In this document: piece after piece, positions 1 through 7,793 of the stretch
Layout of the letters: every line of letters begins with the position of its first letter
How positions within the stretch are numbered: position 1 is the stretch's first letter
NCBI GenBank assembly: GCA_028686145.1
Contig: JAQUCQ010000037.1
Coordinates: 1-15,674 of the forward strand
Source: Desulfuromonadaceae bacterium
GTDB lineage: Bacteria > Desulfobacterota > Desulfuromonadia > Geobacterales > Pseudopelobacteraceae
Direction: 5' to 3'
Length of the DNA stretch: 15,674 nucleotides
Translations under genes and position numbers: made by a program
Notes under the pieces: model-generated
The model's database searches: none
What the model was told of the DNA's origin: nothing
Seen by the model: only the letters and a program-made list of their open reading frames with translations

Positions 1-137
1 GGGACTTTCAGGGTGATCGACACTCCGCCCAGCCCAACCCGCTTGACCAGGCCGGCAGCGAGCAGCGTCCGCCCACCCCATGAAAAGAGGTGATATTTAA
101 TGGAATTACTCCAGCAATTCAGGGTCAGAATATTCAT
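1..137 (-). CDS. ackA: Acetate kinase, N-terminal fragment (runs off the left edge)
   Basis: The first 45 codons of a minus-strand gene are visible, from ATG at 137-135 to the window edge. The translation begins MNILTLNCWSNSIKYHLFSW and continues with a GLVKRVGLGG segment. This matches the start of acetate kinases, which read roughly V-L-x-I-N-x-G-S-S-S-x-K-Y-x-L-F followed by G-x-V-E-R-V/I-G. Acetate kinase makes acetyl phosphate from acetate and ATP, or ATP in the reverse direction. The ligand-contacting N7, S10, S12 and K14 are kept, but the usual Gly9 is Trp and Ser11 is Asn, which is unusual. A GGAG ribosome site lies 5 nt before the ATG. No phosphotransacetylase gene is visible on the upstream side, so ackA is either first in its transcript or alone. 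The family call is fairly firm; whether the enzyme is active cannot be judged from this fragment. Confidence 0.75.
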   Translation of the reverse strand, partial: MNILTLNCWSNSIKYHLFSWGGRTLLAAGLVKRVGLGGVSITLKV

Positions 138-435
138 AGACACTCCACTGTTCAGCCGACGGTGAACCCATCGTACTCTTCGACCGGCGCCTGCTCAAGA
201 AAAAATATGCTTCCCGGCCAACAAGTGAAGGACAGAAAGCAGTTTTACGTAAAGGAAAAAACTTAGTTTATATACTTTTACCTATCTATGCATTATATAG
301 TTACAAAGTAACGTGAAGACCTTCTTAAAAATCTGTTGCTGATCCGAATATATTTAAACGCCGGAGCGAAGGAGGCAGTCTGGCAATGATTTTCCTCGTC
401 ATCGGTATCAACGCAGCAACAGGTGGAAAGGCGCA
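138..435. other. Divergent intergenic region between ackA and the PocR kinase
   Basis: This stretch separates two divergent genes and must hold both promoters. The part from about 241 to 360 is clearly AT-rich compared with its surroundings. It contains TATACT at 271-276, a good -10-like hexamer without a well-spaced -35. It also contains a 13-bp palindrome (GTTAC-AAA-GTAAC, 300-312) that could be a regulator site. I find no convincing gene here. Frames that stay open for 30-57 codons lack a start codon and a ribosome site. Confidence 0.4.
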
Positions 436-2514
436 ATGATGACCAGCACCAGCAATAAAACAAATAATTCACCCTGCCAGCACTCTGAAAAAAAATCAGG
501 CGTACACAAAAACACCGCATTGGAAATGTTTCCGCCGGAAGGTGACATCGGAAATATTGAACTCGCGGACATTATTGATGCGCGTGCAATCCAGTCACTT
601 ATGGATAACTTCTATCTCCTTACCAAGATGCCCATGGCCATCGTCAACCTTCACGGTACGATCTTGGTCGACGTGGGGTGGCGGGATGTCTGCACAAAAT
701 TCCACCAGATCCATCCTGAAACCTGCAGAAACTGCATCGAATTTGACACCCAACTTTCCGCAGGCATCCCCCATGGAGAATTAAAGCTCTACAAACGCAG
801 GAACAATCTCTGGGATATGGCAACGCCGATCGTAGTCGCCGGCAAACATGTTGGTAACATCTTCACAGGGCAATTTTTCTTTGAAGATGAGCCGCTGGAT
901 TTTGATGGTTTCACATTTGTTGCCAAGGAAAACGGGTTTGATGAAAAACAGCTCATAGCTGCTCTTGAAGCAGTTCCGCGCCTGAAAAGGGAAAGCCTCA
1001 ATACGGGCATGACCTTCTTCCTGGAACTTGCCAATATTCTTTCCAAGTTGAGCTACAGCAATCTTAAACTAGCCAGGTCACTCTCGGAACGGGAGACGTT
1101 GATGGCGGAACTGCGCCAGGTTCACGACGAACTTGAAGGACGGGTCAAAGAACGGACCGAAGAGCTGTCTGCTACCGTTGTCACATTACAGAAAGAGATA
1201 GATGAACGTCATCGTGCGGAAACCAATCTCCTGCGGTTGAACCGGCTCTATGAGGTGCTGAGCGAAACCAACAAGGCCATCATCCGTGCCCACGATCGCG
1301 ATTCCCTGTTCGATGACTTCTGCCGCATAGCTGTAGAGCATGGCTGTTTCCGCCTCTCCTGGGTTGGCCTACTGGACGAAGAGAACCATGAAGTGCGCAG
1401 CGCGGCAGCCTATGGTGAAACAGGATATCTGGACGGCATCACTATTTCAGTAACGGGAAATCCGCTCGGAATCGGACCGACCGGCATGTCGATACGTGAC
1501 GGCAGTTATCACATCTGTAATGATTTCCGGAATGACCCGTGCACCCAGCCCTGGCATGAACGCGGTCGCGCCCATGGGATCCGATCTTCGGCTTCCGTTG
1601 CCTTACGAGAGGAGGGGCGGATAATTGGTGCCCTCACCTTGTATGCAGAAGAAACGGGTTTCTTTGACCAGCAGCAGGCGGAACTGCTCGTACAAATGGG
1701 GGCAGACATCTCTTTTGCCCTTGATAACATGGCACGTGAGACACGCCGCCAGAAGGCGGAACAGTCTCTGCAGGCGGAAACTTTTGGTCGATTGAGGGCT
1801 GTTGAAACCCTCCACGAGAAAGAACAGATGCTCATCCAGCAGAACCGGCAGGCGGCCATGGGAGAAATGATCGGCAATATCGCCCATCAGTGGCGCCAGC
1901 CCCTCAATGTACTTGCACTATTGGTCCAGCAGATCAAGCTGTTTTACGATATGGGCTCACTATCAAAGGAGGACTTGCACTCCTGCATAAGTAAATCGAT
2001 GGACTCAATCAACCACATGTCTCAGACCATCAACGACTTCAGAAACTTTTTCAAGCCTGACAAGGAAAAAGTTGCATTCCTGCCCCATGAAGTGGTTACC
2101 AAGACCGTAGCACTAGTTGAAGACAGTTTCAGAAATGAACAGATCAGGATCGATGTCAATGCCGTAGCCAAGCCAGCAATTACCGGGTTCCCGAACGAAT
2201 ATTCCCAGGTCGTGCTCAATATCTTGATGAATGCCAGGGATGCATTACAGGAAAAACGTCCCGATGGCGCATTAGTCACCATAACCATCAGCACAAAAGG
2301 GAAGAAAACCATCGTAGCCATTGCCGACAATGCCGGCGGCATTAAAAAAAATATCATGGACAAGATTTTTGAGCCGTACTTCACCACCAAAGGGCCAGAC
2401 AAAGGGACGGGTGTTGGGTTGTTCATGGCAAAAACCATCATCGAGAAGAACATGAATGGCAGATTGAGCGTCCGCAATACAGCTGCAGGGGCAGAGTTCA
2501 GAATCGAAGTATGA
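436..2514 (+). CDS. PocR-GAF sensor histidine kinase
   Basis: This 692-aa protein has no membrane segment or signal peptide, so it is probably a cytoplasmic sensor. Residues about 40-205 form a PocR domain with the family's cysteines at C86, C97 and C100. A coiled coil follows (about 212-270), then a GAF domain (about 275-435) and a second short coil. The dimerisation/phosphotransfer segment has H484 in HQWRQPLN. The ATPase domain has N599 (N box), D631 (DNAGG) and GTGVGL from 657. PocR domains bind small organic ligands in known members; the ligand here is unknown. No receiver domain or adjacent response regulator is present, so its partner is elsewhere. Translation starts at 436 or at the adjacent ATG at 439, behind AGGTGGA at 421-427. 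Its catalytic half closely resembles that of the kinase at 9564-11312. Confidence 0.9.
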   Translation: MMTSTSNKTNNSPCQHSEKKSGVHKNTALEMFPPEGDIGNIELADIIDARAIQSLMDNFYLLTKMPMAIVNLHGTILVDVGWRDVCTKFHQIHPETCRNCIEFDTQLSAGIPHGELKLYKRRNNLWDMATPIVVAGKHVGNIFTGQFFFEDEPLDFDGFTFVAKENGFDEKQLIAALEAVPRLKRESLNTGMTFFLELANILSKLSYSNLKLARSLSERETLMAELRQVHDELEGRVKERTEELSATVVTLQKEIDERHRAETNLLRLNRLYEVLSETNKAIIRAHDRDSLFDDFCRIAVEHGCFRLSWVGLLDEENHEVRSAAAYGETGYLDGITISVTGNPLGIGPTGMSIRDGSYHICNDFRNDPCTQPWHERGRAHGIRSSASVALREEGRIIGALTLYAEETGFFDQQQAELLVQMGADISFALDNMARETRRQKAEQSLQAETFGRLRAVETLHEKEQMLIQQNRQAAMGEMIGNIAHQWRQPLNVLALLVQQIKLFYDMGSLSKEDLHSCISKSMDSINHMSQTINDFRNFFKPDKEKVAFLPHEVVTKTVALVEDSFRNEQIRIDVNAVAKPAITGFPNEYSQVVLNILMNARDALQEKRPDGALVTITISTKGKKTIVAIADNAGGIKKNIMDKIFEPYFTTKGPDKGTGVGLFMAKTIIEKNMNGRLSVRNTAAGAEFRIEV

Positions 2515-2549
2515 GTGGTAACGACACTTCCAGAGGAGCAGATCCGGCC

Positions 2550-2590
2550 GCATAAACAGATTATGCTTCCCCTGCAGAATGGCGTATAAT
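2550..2590 (+). promoter_or_regulatory. Candidate promoter with perfect TATAAT
   Basis: TATAAT lies at 2585-2590. TTATGC at 2561-2566 sits 18 nt upstream as a weak -35. The same TTATGC is the right arm of a small perfect hairpin (GCATAA at 2550-2555, loop of five). This is the only good -10 between the kinase stop and the next gene, and it would leave a leader of about 105 nt before the ATG at 2703. That leader can form a 7-bp hairpin (TGTGGTG 2606-2612 with CACCACA 2630-2636). The call rests on pattern only. Confidence 0.4.
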
Positions 2591-2702
2591 TTACCTACTG
2601 ATGGTTGTGGTGGAACCGTTCAGCAGGCGCACCACACATCACGGCCCGTCCGAGGCTGCGAAGGGGAAGCGCCTTCATCCTGTTCATGCAACGGAGGATG
2701 CC

Positions 2703-3302
2703 ATGCGACACATTGTGATTCAGTTTCTGCTGTTTTTCATCATCATGGGCGCCCCGGCGCATGCGCTGGACATTCAGGGGTTGGCCAACTGCACGGTCAA
2801 GGTTTTCAAAGAGATTAACCGCATTGATGCGTGGTCAGGCAAGGCTCCCGAGCAGTGCCCCGCCAATATTTACGTAGAGAAACGCCCGACCGGAATTTTC
2901 GTAACCACGTGGGTTTCGACCAATTCTGAGAAAGGCTGGGTCAGAACCTCTTTTTCAGCCGCAATGGGCTTTACCGAGATTGCCGGCAAAGACTCCCTCA
3001 AAAAGGCCAGCAGTGACATAACGGCTCGTGCCGCCCGTATTGAACGCTGTCTTAACTCCATAATCACGGTCAACAATCCGCTTGAGTGCCGGGATTACGC
3101 GGTCAAGTCGTATCTGGCTGGAGAAGACACCGGTACGGAGAACGAAAGGCTCGTCTGGCTGGATGACAATGGGCGCCATACTGTTGGTGAATATTCATAC
3201 GGGGATACCACCTCGACGCCCAGCCCTCCCGCCGACCTTTTCAGCACTCAGGAATTACCGGTGGGGGTAAAGCTGGATATTCACATGCGAACAAGGAATT
3301 AA
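2703..3302 (+). CDS. Secreted four-cysteine protein of unknown function
   Basis: I do not recognise this 199-aa protein. The frame is open upstream to 2601, but the start at 2703 is chosen because GGAGG lies 5 nt before it and a clean signal peptide begins there. The signal has a short basic start, a hydrophobic core (FLLFFIIMG) and an AHA cleavage site near residue 21. The mature part is polar and holds four cysteines (in the ANC, EQC, ERC and LEC contexts), enough for two disulfides. It has no membrane segment or known catalytic motif. The likely location is the periplasm. It is followed 80 nt later by the J-domain gene on the same strand, so the two may be co-transcribed. No function is proposed. 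Confidence 0.7.
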   Translation: MRHIVIQFLLFFIIMGAPAHALDIQGLANCTVKVFKEINRIDAWSGKAPEQCPANIYVEKRPTGIFVTTWVSTNSEKGWVRTSFSAAMGFTEIAGKDSLKKASSDITARAARIERCLNSIITVNNPLECRDYAVKSYLAGEDTGTENERLVWLDDNGRHTVGEYSYGDTTSTPSPPADLFSTQELPVGVKLDIHMRTRN

Positions 3303-3382
3303 GCCGTATACCGGAGGCCGGAATATGATCGTGTGACATAATGAGCAGCTGAAGGCACGACGACACTATTTCGGATAATGCC

Positions 3383-4084
3383 ATGAATGTAGGCGCCGTA
3401 AAAGATTACTATGCCCTTCTGGGAGTTGATACTTCCGCACTGACCAGCGAGATTCATAAAGCGTACTGGCGGAAAGCCTCCCAATACCACCCCGACAAAG
3501 GTGGGAATCATGAAATGATGGTTCAAATCACCGAGGCATGGAGTATTCTCTCCGACCCTTCCAAACGAGCCAGATACAACCAGATGCGCGACCCTCTGCA
3601 GAGGCGGTGGAACAGCAAAAAGTTTGATGAAGACGTGCTGGCAGCACGTAACAAAGCCGATACTTACGCCCGTTCATGGGCCGAATTTGAAAATGTCTAT
3701 CAAAAAGCCTTCTATACCTTCAATCAGGATTTCTACGGTAAAGACTTCGACATCAAGGCATCGGGGCCCTACTCTCCTTTGATGAATTCCACGGCTGAAA
3801 ACACACTTACAAATAAGGTGACAAACAATGACTTGAAAGAGCACCGCAGCGCCATCGTCGGCTACGTTTTCAAGGCAATCATCATAATCCTGGTATTTGT
3901 GTCCGTTTTCTTCTGGCAACGAAACAATGCCGGCAACGGCAGGTATGTGCCTCTGGGCCATAAAGAGCCATACCCTATGATCATGGACACATCAAGCGGC
4001 GCAGTATATATTCTGGAAAAGAATGCCGAAGGCATTTCTTCATGGAAGGAGACCACCCGACCGCTTTCCTCTGGGCATAAATAA
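3383..4084 (+). CDS. Membrane-anchored J-domain (DnaJ-like) protein
   Basis: This 233-aa protein begins with a J domain (about residues 7-68) that includes the HPD tripeptide at 36-38 and a typical helix IV ending (SDPSKRARYNQM). HPD is the signature that stimulates the ATPase of Hsp70 (DnaK). The Gly/Phe linker, zinc-finger and substrate-binding domains of true DnaJ are absent. Residues about 157-178 form one strong transmembrane helix, and about 55 residues follow it. The protein is therefore probably anchored in the inner membrane, with the J domain recruiting DnaK there. The C-terminal part (MDTSSGAVYILEK) is not recognised. The ribosome site is weak (GGATAA). The stop lies 3 nt from the convergent kinase stop at 4088, leaving no room for a separate terminator. 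Confidence 0.85.
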   Translation: MNVGAVKDYYALLGVDTSALTSEIHKAYWRKASQYHPDKGGNHEMMVQITEAWSILSDPSKRARYNQMRDPLQRRWNSKKFDEDVLAARNKADTYARSWAEFENVYQKAFYTFNQDFYGKDFDIKASGPYSPLMNSTAENTLTNKVTNNDLKEHRSAIVGYVFKAIIIILVFVSVFFWQRNNAGNGRYVPLGHKEPYPMIMDTSSGAVYILEKNAEGISSWKETTRPLSSGHK

Positions 4085-4087
4085 GCA

Positions 4088-5422
4088 TCACTTCGCATTA
4101 AATTGAGACTGGGCATAGCGAAACAAGGCACCGTGGCCATCTTGCCGGTTACAGAGCGTAACCGTACCTCCCAGCCGGTTTGCAATACTCTGCACAATGG
4201 CAAGTCCCAGGCCGCTACCGGTTTCATCGGTGCCAACAACCCGGTAAAATGGCTCAAAAAGCCGCTCTTCCTCGCCTGCCGGGATCCCGCGGCCGCTATC
4301 GATTACCTGAAATATCACCTGACCTTCTTCACGAAACAGCTCCACATCTACCGTCCCACCGGCCGGGGTATAGCGAACAGCATTATCAACGGCGTTACGC
4401 ACCAGTATAGCCAACGCATCGGCAGGAGCGATCACGATAATCTCATCAAGGCGTTCACACCCCAGATCGATCCCTTTGGCAGCGGCTATCGGCATCATAT
4501 CCTCAAGCACCTCTCGGACCAGCTGGTCAACGCGCAGTTCTACAGCTAAATCGACACTGGATTGGTGCCGAGCCAGAGAAAGTAATTGATTCAGCAGGGT
4601 GCGGGTACGGGCCAGCCCATTTTTTAGCTGCTGGAGACGCTCCGATCTTTCCTGAGAGGAAACGCTTCTCTCCAGATTCTCAGCCTGGAGGGTCAGGGCC
4701 GTTATCGGCGAGCGCAACTCATGGGCGGCATCGGCAATAAAACGGCGCTGCTGTTCAAGCGCCTCGTCAAGGCGGTGCATCAGACCGTTGATGGAAACGA
4801 CAAACGGCCGGATCTCCTCCGGCACACCGACCTCAGGGAGCTTTGTCAGATTGGTGTCGTCCCGTTGGTCCAGTAGATGGGAGAGCTCGGTGACCGGAAT
4901 AAGTGAGCGCCGGACGACCAAAGCGGTCAATACAATCAAAAACGGCACCAGCAACAACACTGGGATCAGAGTGCGCAAGCCGCTGTCCCGGGCGGTCTCA
5001 TTGCGGACTGCCGTCAACTGGCCGACCGCGATTCTTCTGCCGGACGGCAAAGTGCGGACAAACAACCTCCAGGCATCTCCCCGGCTGGTGATGGTCTGGA
5101 ATCCTTCCGGCAGATTGGACGGAATTGCAGGGAGTGCTGCCGGACTGTCCGAGGCACCCTCCTGTTCCGGTGATCCCAGATAACGGATGATAATCCGCGC
5201 ATCGGGATCCCGGTTTTCCTCCGCAGCGGTCATTCCGGCCCACGGCTCGACCGTCTTGCCGGAGCGCCCCACCAGCAGCGCCACTTGGTGGAGTTGATCA
5301 TCCTGTAATTCCTGGGCCTCCCGAAAGGCCTGAAAAAAAGAACATATTCCGGCAACAATGCCGCTCATGACCGCCACCACGGCAATCCAGCCGGAAAGCT
5401 GCCGACGCAGGGATTTGTTCAT
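4088..5422 (-). CDS. Sensor histidine kinase, PmrB/QseC type
   Basis: This 444-aa inner-membrane kinase has TM1 at about 12-32, a periplasmic sensor of about 115 residues, and TM2 at about 151-171. A HAMP-like linker follows. The phosphotransfer helix carries H234 in AAHELRSPI, and the ATPase domain has NAVDNAVRY (N box), DSGRGIP (G1) and GSGLGLAI (G2). The architecture is that of PmrB/QseC/TctE kinases, which sense cations or small molecules and phosphorylate an OmpR-type partner. The start at 5422 forms an ATGA overlap with the regulator's stop and has GGTGG upstream. An in-frame ATG at 5443 would add seven residues with no ribosome site. It is the last gene of the minus-strand cluster, and the upstream overlapping regulator is clearly its partner. 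The actual signal cannot be read from the sequence. Confidence 0.9.
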   Translation of the reverse strand: MNKSLRRQLSGWIAVVAVMSGIVAGICSFFQAFREAQELQDDQLHQVALLVGRSGKTVEPWAGMTAAEENRDPDARIIIRYLGSPEQEGASDSPAALPAIPSNLPEGFQTITSRGDAWRLFVRTLPSGRRIAVGQLTAVRNETARDSGLRTLIPVLLLVPFLIVLTALVVRRSLIPVTELSHLLDQRDDTNLTKLPEVGVPEEIRPFVVSINGLMHRLDEALEQQRRFIADAAHELRSPITALTLQAENLERSVSSQERSERLQQLKNGLARTRTLLNQLLSLARHQSSVDLAVELRVDQLVREVLEDMMPIAAAKGIDLGCERLDEIIVIAPADALAILVRNAVDNAVRYTPAGGTVDVELFREEGQVIFQVIDSGRGIPAGEEERLFEPFYRVVGTDETGSGLGLAIVQSIANRLGGTVTLCNRQDGHGALFRYAQSQFNAK

Positions 5423-6081
5423 CTGTTTCGATCCACCATCCATCCCATCCCCCGCACGTTTCTAATCGAATCACTGCCCAGCTTTTTGCGCACGGCATGG
5501 ATGAGGAACTCGACGGCATTGCTCTCCACCTCCTCGTTCCAACCATAGATGCGGGTTTCCAGCTCTTGACGCGACAAGATAGCGCCAGGTCTGATCAACA
5601 GGGCCTGCAGCAGTGCAAACTCTCGGGCGGTCAGGCGGCAGCTCTGTTCACCGCATGTAGCATCCTTGGTCACCGGGTCAAGCCGCAATATGCCGTTCGT
5701 CAACAGCGGTACAGCTTGGCCGCTTTGGCGGCGCACAACGGCTCGCATGCGAGCCAGCAATTCCCCCACGGCAAACGGTTTGACCAGATAATCGTCCGCA
5801 CCCAGATCCAGCCCCCTGATCCGCTCATCCAGCCCGTCGCGGGCCGTCACAATCAGCACCGCAGTTGAATCGCCGCGGCTGCGCATCCGTTCAAGCACAA
5901 CGAGTCCATCCTGTTTGGGCAACCCCAGATCAAGGATCACCATATCATACTCGCCGGATTCAATCGCATCGGAAGCGCTGACACCGTCCCGCACCCAGTC
6001 CACGGCATACGCAGCATCCCTCAGCGCCTGTTGCGCTGCCTCACCGATCATCCGGTCGTCTTCAACCAGCAGTACCCGCAT
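5419..6081 (-). CDS. OmpR/PmrA-family response regulator
   Basis: This 220-aa protein has a receiver domain with acidic pocket E7-D8-D9, phosphoacceptor D51, T79 and K101. A winged-helix DNA-binding domain follows (about 130-218), ending in RNVRGMGWMV, the typical recognition wing of OmpR-family regulators. It would be phosphorylated by the overlapping kinase. The ATG at 6081 overlaps the stop of the upstream PAP2 gene as TGATG and has AGGAG 5 nt before it. A TTG one codon earlier is unlikely. OmpR-family proteins of this branch (PmrA, QseB, BqsR) bind tandem half-sites about 11 bp apart. Exactly such a pair is present twice in this window, at 8254-8269 and 9376-9391, which makes those sites the first candidates for its targets. 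Confidence 0.93.
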   Translation of the reverse strand: MRVLLVEDDRMIGEAAQQALRDAAYAVDWVRDGVSASDAIESGEYDMVILDLGLPKQDGLVVLERMRSRGDSTAVLIVTARDGLDERIRGLDLGADDYLVKPFAVGELLARMRAVVRRQSGQAVPLLTNGILRLDPVTKDATCGEQSCRLTAREFALLQALLIRPGAILSRQELETRIYGWNEEVESNAVEFLIHAVRKKLGSDSIRNVRGMGWMVDRNR

Positions 6082-6788
6082 CAAATCTCCTGCACTTCTT
6101 CGCTATTGTTTGAATATACCACATTCTCCCGGTGCGGCAACAGCAGGGCGGCCAGCACTATCGCCGTCAAATAAACCATCCCCCATGCCCAGAGGACGTC
6201 GCTTAAAAAGTGCCCTCCCTGGGCAATACGGGCATACCCCATCAACAGACCGAAAATAAGGCCACCTGCCAGCCATCGCCGTGCGAGCACAGGTTTAGTA
6301 CGGCGATAGATAAAAAACGGCGCCATCAGGTAAAAGGCAGCGGAGGCATGTCCGCAGGGGAAGGAACGGCCCGTGCCGGTAAGATCCGGTTGCCAGGGCT
6401 GATAAAACTGTGTGGTGCCACCAAAGTTAATTACGTCACGCGGACGGGGGCGGCCCCAGTGATCCTTGAAGACGGCATTTACCATCAGACCCGGCCCCAG
6501 CGCGAGCAACAGTACCAGAAAAATTCCTTGCCGGCGCCATGGACGCCACTGTTGCTTGAAACTGCCGTAACAGGCAGCGCACAAGCCGAAGATTGCCACA
6601 ACAAGAGCCGGGTAGCGATCAAGATGATAGAGCAACTTCCACGGGAACCGCTCTCCAACCGGCCAGCCGCCGGATTTATAAAATTGAGACGATACCCACA
6701 CGTCAGCACCGGTGTGGGCAATAAGCACGGTTGTCACCGCAAGGAACAACAGCACCACTATAACTTCCAACCAGTTTACGGACTTCAT
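6081..6788 (-). CDS. PAP2-family membrane phosphatase (lipid A/prenyl-phosphate type)
   Basis: This 235-aa integral membrane protein has the three PAP2 motifs: K108-x6-RP (KDHWGRPRP), PCGH at 144-147 (a PSGH variant) and R187-x5-H193-x3-D197. These residues act at the periplasmic face to remove phosphate from lipid phosphates. Relatives beside PmrAB-like regulators are lipid A phosphatases (LpxE type) or phosphatidylglycerophosphatases; the exact substrate is not decidable here. The start at 6788 is preferred, with GGGA 7 nt upstream and a hydrophobic helix immediately after. GTG 6806 and ATG 6800 are in frame but lack a ribosome site. The stop overlaps the response-regulator start, so the two genes are translationally coupled. 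That links the enzyme directly to the two-component system. Confidence 0.88.
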   Translation of the reverse strand: MKSVNWLEVIVVLLFLAVTTVLIAHTGADVWVSSQFYKSGGWPVGERFPWKLLYHLDRYPALVVAIFGLCAACYGSFKQQWRPWRRQGIFLVLLLALGPGLMVNAVFKDHWGRPRPRDVINFGGTTQFYQPWQPDLTGTGRSFPCGHASAAFYLMAPFFIYRRTKPVLARRWLAGGLIFGLLMGYARIAQGGHFLSDVLWAWGMVYLTAIVLAALLLPHRENVVYSNNSEEVQEI

Positions 6789-6825
6789 GACATTTCCCAT
6801 TCGCACAAACTTATTACGATTATCT

Positions 6826-7095
6826 TTATGGTTTATGCATCACTCTAATCAACTCATTATTCCCTTTCAATTTACATTCAAGTTGCATCAGCTCCCCAGA
6901 GGTGTAAACCGTTTCCCCCTTGCCAATTTCAACTTTTAACTTGGCAATCCGTTCTGGCAGACTGTCCACTGAGTCGGAGCAGTTTTTGCTGTAAACCAGG
7001 CATTCATCTTTTCCTTCGATTTGCCCAGCGGCAAAAACAGGAAGTGCACTAAGTACGACAACGACGGCACAAACGGCTACGATAACATTTTTCAT
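6826..7095 (-). CDS. Small exported protein with three cysteines, unknown function
   Basis: This 89-aa protein has a good signal peptide (lysine near the start, hydrophobic VIVAVCAVVVVLSALPVFA, cleavage near residue 22). The mature part of about 67 residues is charged and holds three cysteines (in the DEC, KNC and LEC contexts), with a possible helix in the middle (LPERIAKLKVEI). I do not recognise the family. AGGGG precedes the ATG at good distance. It sits between two PAP2 phosphatase genes, 28 nt after one and about 37 nt before the other, so it is probably part of the same transcript. A periplasmic accessory role in the envelope response is possible, but nothing in the sequence proves it. 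Confidence 0.75.
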   Translation of the reverse strand: MKNVIVAVCAVVVVLSALPVFAAGQIEGKDECLVYSKNCSDSVDSLPERIAKLKVEIGKGETVYTSGELMQLECKLKGNNELIRVMHKP

Positions 7096-7123
7096 AATTT
7101 GGCCCCTTTCCTTTTGTTTGACG

Positions 7124-7720
7124 CTAATTAGGTATCCAGCCGCGCCGTATTAACGGTGCTGCCAGAAGACGGTAGAACCCCATGACCGGCGGGTAGAACC
7201 GTTCAGCAAGGCAGAGTTTATCTCGGAGTATCAGCTGGGAGCTGGTGAGTGCCACCAGTGCCGCTCCAGCCATGTCCAGCGGAAAGTGGACTCCCAGATA
7301 GATCCGTGCCCAGGCCACCGGTAGCCCCAGAAATGCCAGTAACAAACCCACCGGCCGAGAACGGTCATGCACAAGAAGGCTGAAAGCAACCGCCCAAAGC
7401 AAAGTCAGATGGTCACTTGGAAAGGATGAGTCCGGTGCATGGGCGAGAAAAGTATGCCCCAATCCGATCATAAATGGACGGGGATGCTGCCAAATAAGGC
7501 CGATAACCTGATTGATCAGCAATCCGGCTAGCCCTGACAGAGTGGCTCCGAGCATCAGCTTGCGCAGTTTTTCATCACCGCGGAGCCATCCGAGAGTCAG
7601 CATGAGCGGCACCAACCAGACGAGCCATTCGGCCAGTCCCTCAGCCACGGACAGCACCAAGGCCGGAGGATGTGCCGGGGCGTTCAGTATTAAAAACAGC
7701 GCTTGGTTCAATTTTTCCAT
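7124..7720 (-). CDS. bcrC: BcrC/YbjG-type PAP2 undecaprenyl-diphosphatase
   Basis: This 198-aa multispanning membrane protein has PAP2 motifs of the BcrC branch: HPRPF at 79-83, SSFPSDH ending at H104, and R139-x5-H145-x3-D149 (RIYLGVHFPLD). The PSDH form and the RIYLGVH string are characteristic of BcrC/YbjG enzymes. These dephosphorylate undecaprenyl diphosphate at the outer face of the inner membrane, recycling the carrier for peptidoglycan and O-antigen and giving bacitracin resistance. The lysine of the classical K-x6-RP motif is not seen at its usual spacing, where a Gly occurs. ATG 7720 is chosen, with GGAG 5 nt upstream; the GTG at 7723 is too close to that site. The gene probably heads the tight run bcrC-small protein-PAP2-regulator-kinase. 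Confidence 0.87.
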   Translation of the reverse strand: MEKLNQALFLILNAPAHPPALVLSVAEGLAEWLVWLVPLMLTLGWLRGDEKLRKLMLGATLSGLAGLLINQVIGLIWQHPRPFMIGLGHTFLAHAPDSSFPSDHLTLLWAVAFSLLVHDRSRPVGLLLAFLGLPVAWARIYLGVHFPLDMAGAALVALTSSQLILRDKLCLAERFYPPVMGFYRLLAAPLIRRGWIPN

Positions 7721-7793
7721 CACAACTCCGCAAACAGCCGAGAGACTAATGCTCTGACCAGTATTTTTCTGTCCTGTTACAAACGGTTAGTAT

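Noticed and set aside
145..315. Open plus-strand frame of over 50 codons, and a shorter minus-strand frame, near the left intergenic region
   Set aside because: Neither has a start codon or ribosome site, and neither matches a family I recognise; a gene remnant cannot be excluded.
2550..2566. Terminator for the PocR kinase gene
   Set aside because: The stem is only 6 bp and AT-rich, and is followed by TTCCCC rather than a T-run; it was kept only as part of the promoter entry.
2601..2702. Earlier in-frame start for the secreted unknown protein
   Set aside because: It would bury the signal peptide behind 34 polar residues and lacks a ribosome site, whereas 2703 has GGAGG.
6210..6848. A 212-codon plus-strand open frame over the PAP2 gene
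   Set aside because: It overlaps a gene with all three PAP2 motifs; the composition is that of an antisense shadow with scattered prolines, arginines and histidines and no domain.
7775..7791. Possible third regulator box upstream of bcrC (CTAAC and GTAAC on the minus strand)
   Set aside because: The half-sites are 10 rather than 11 bp apart, differ from the two good copies, and no surrounding sequence is shared.
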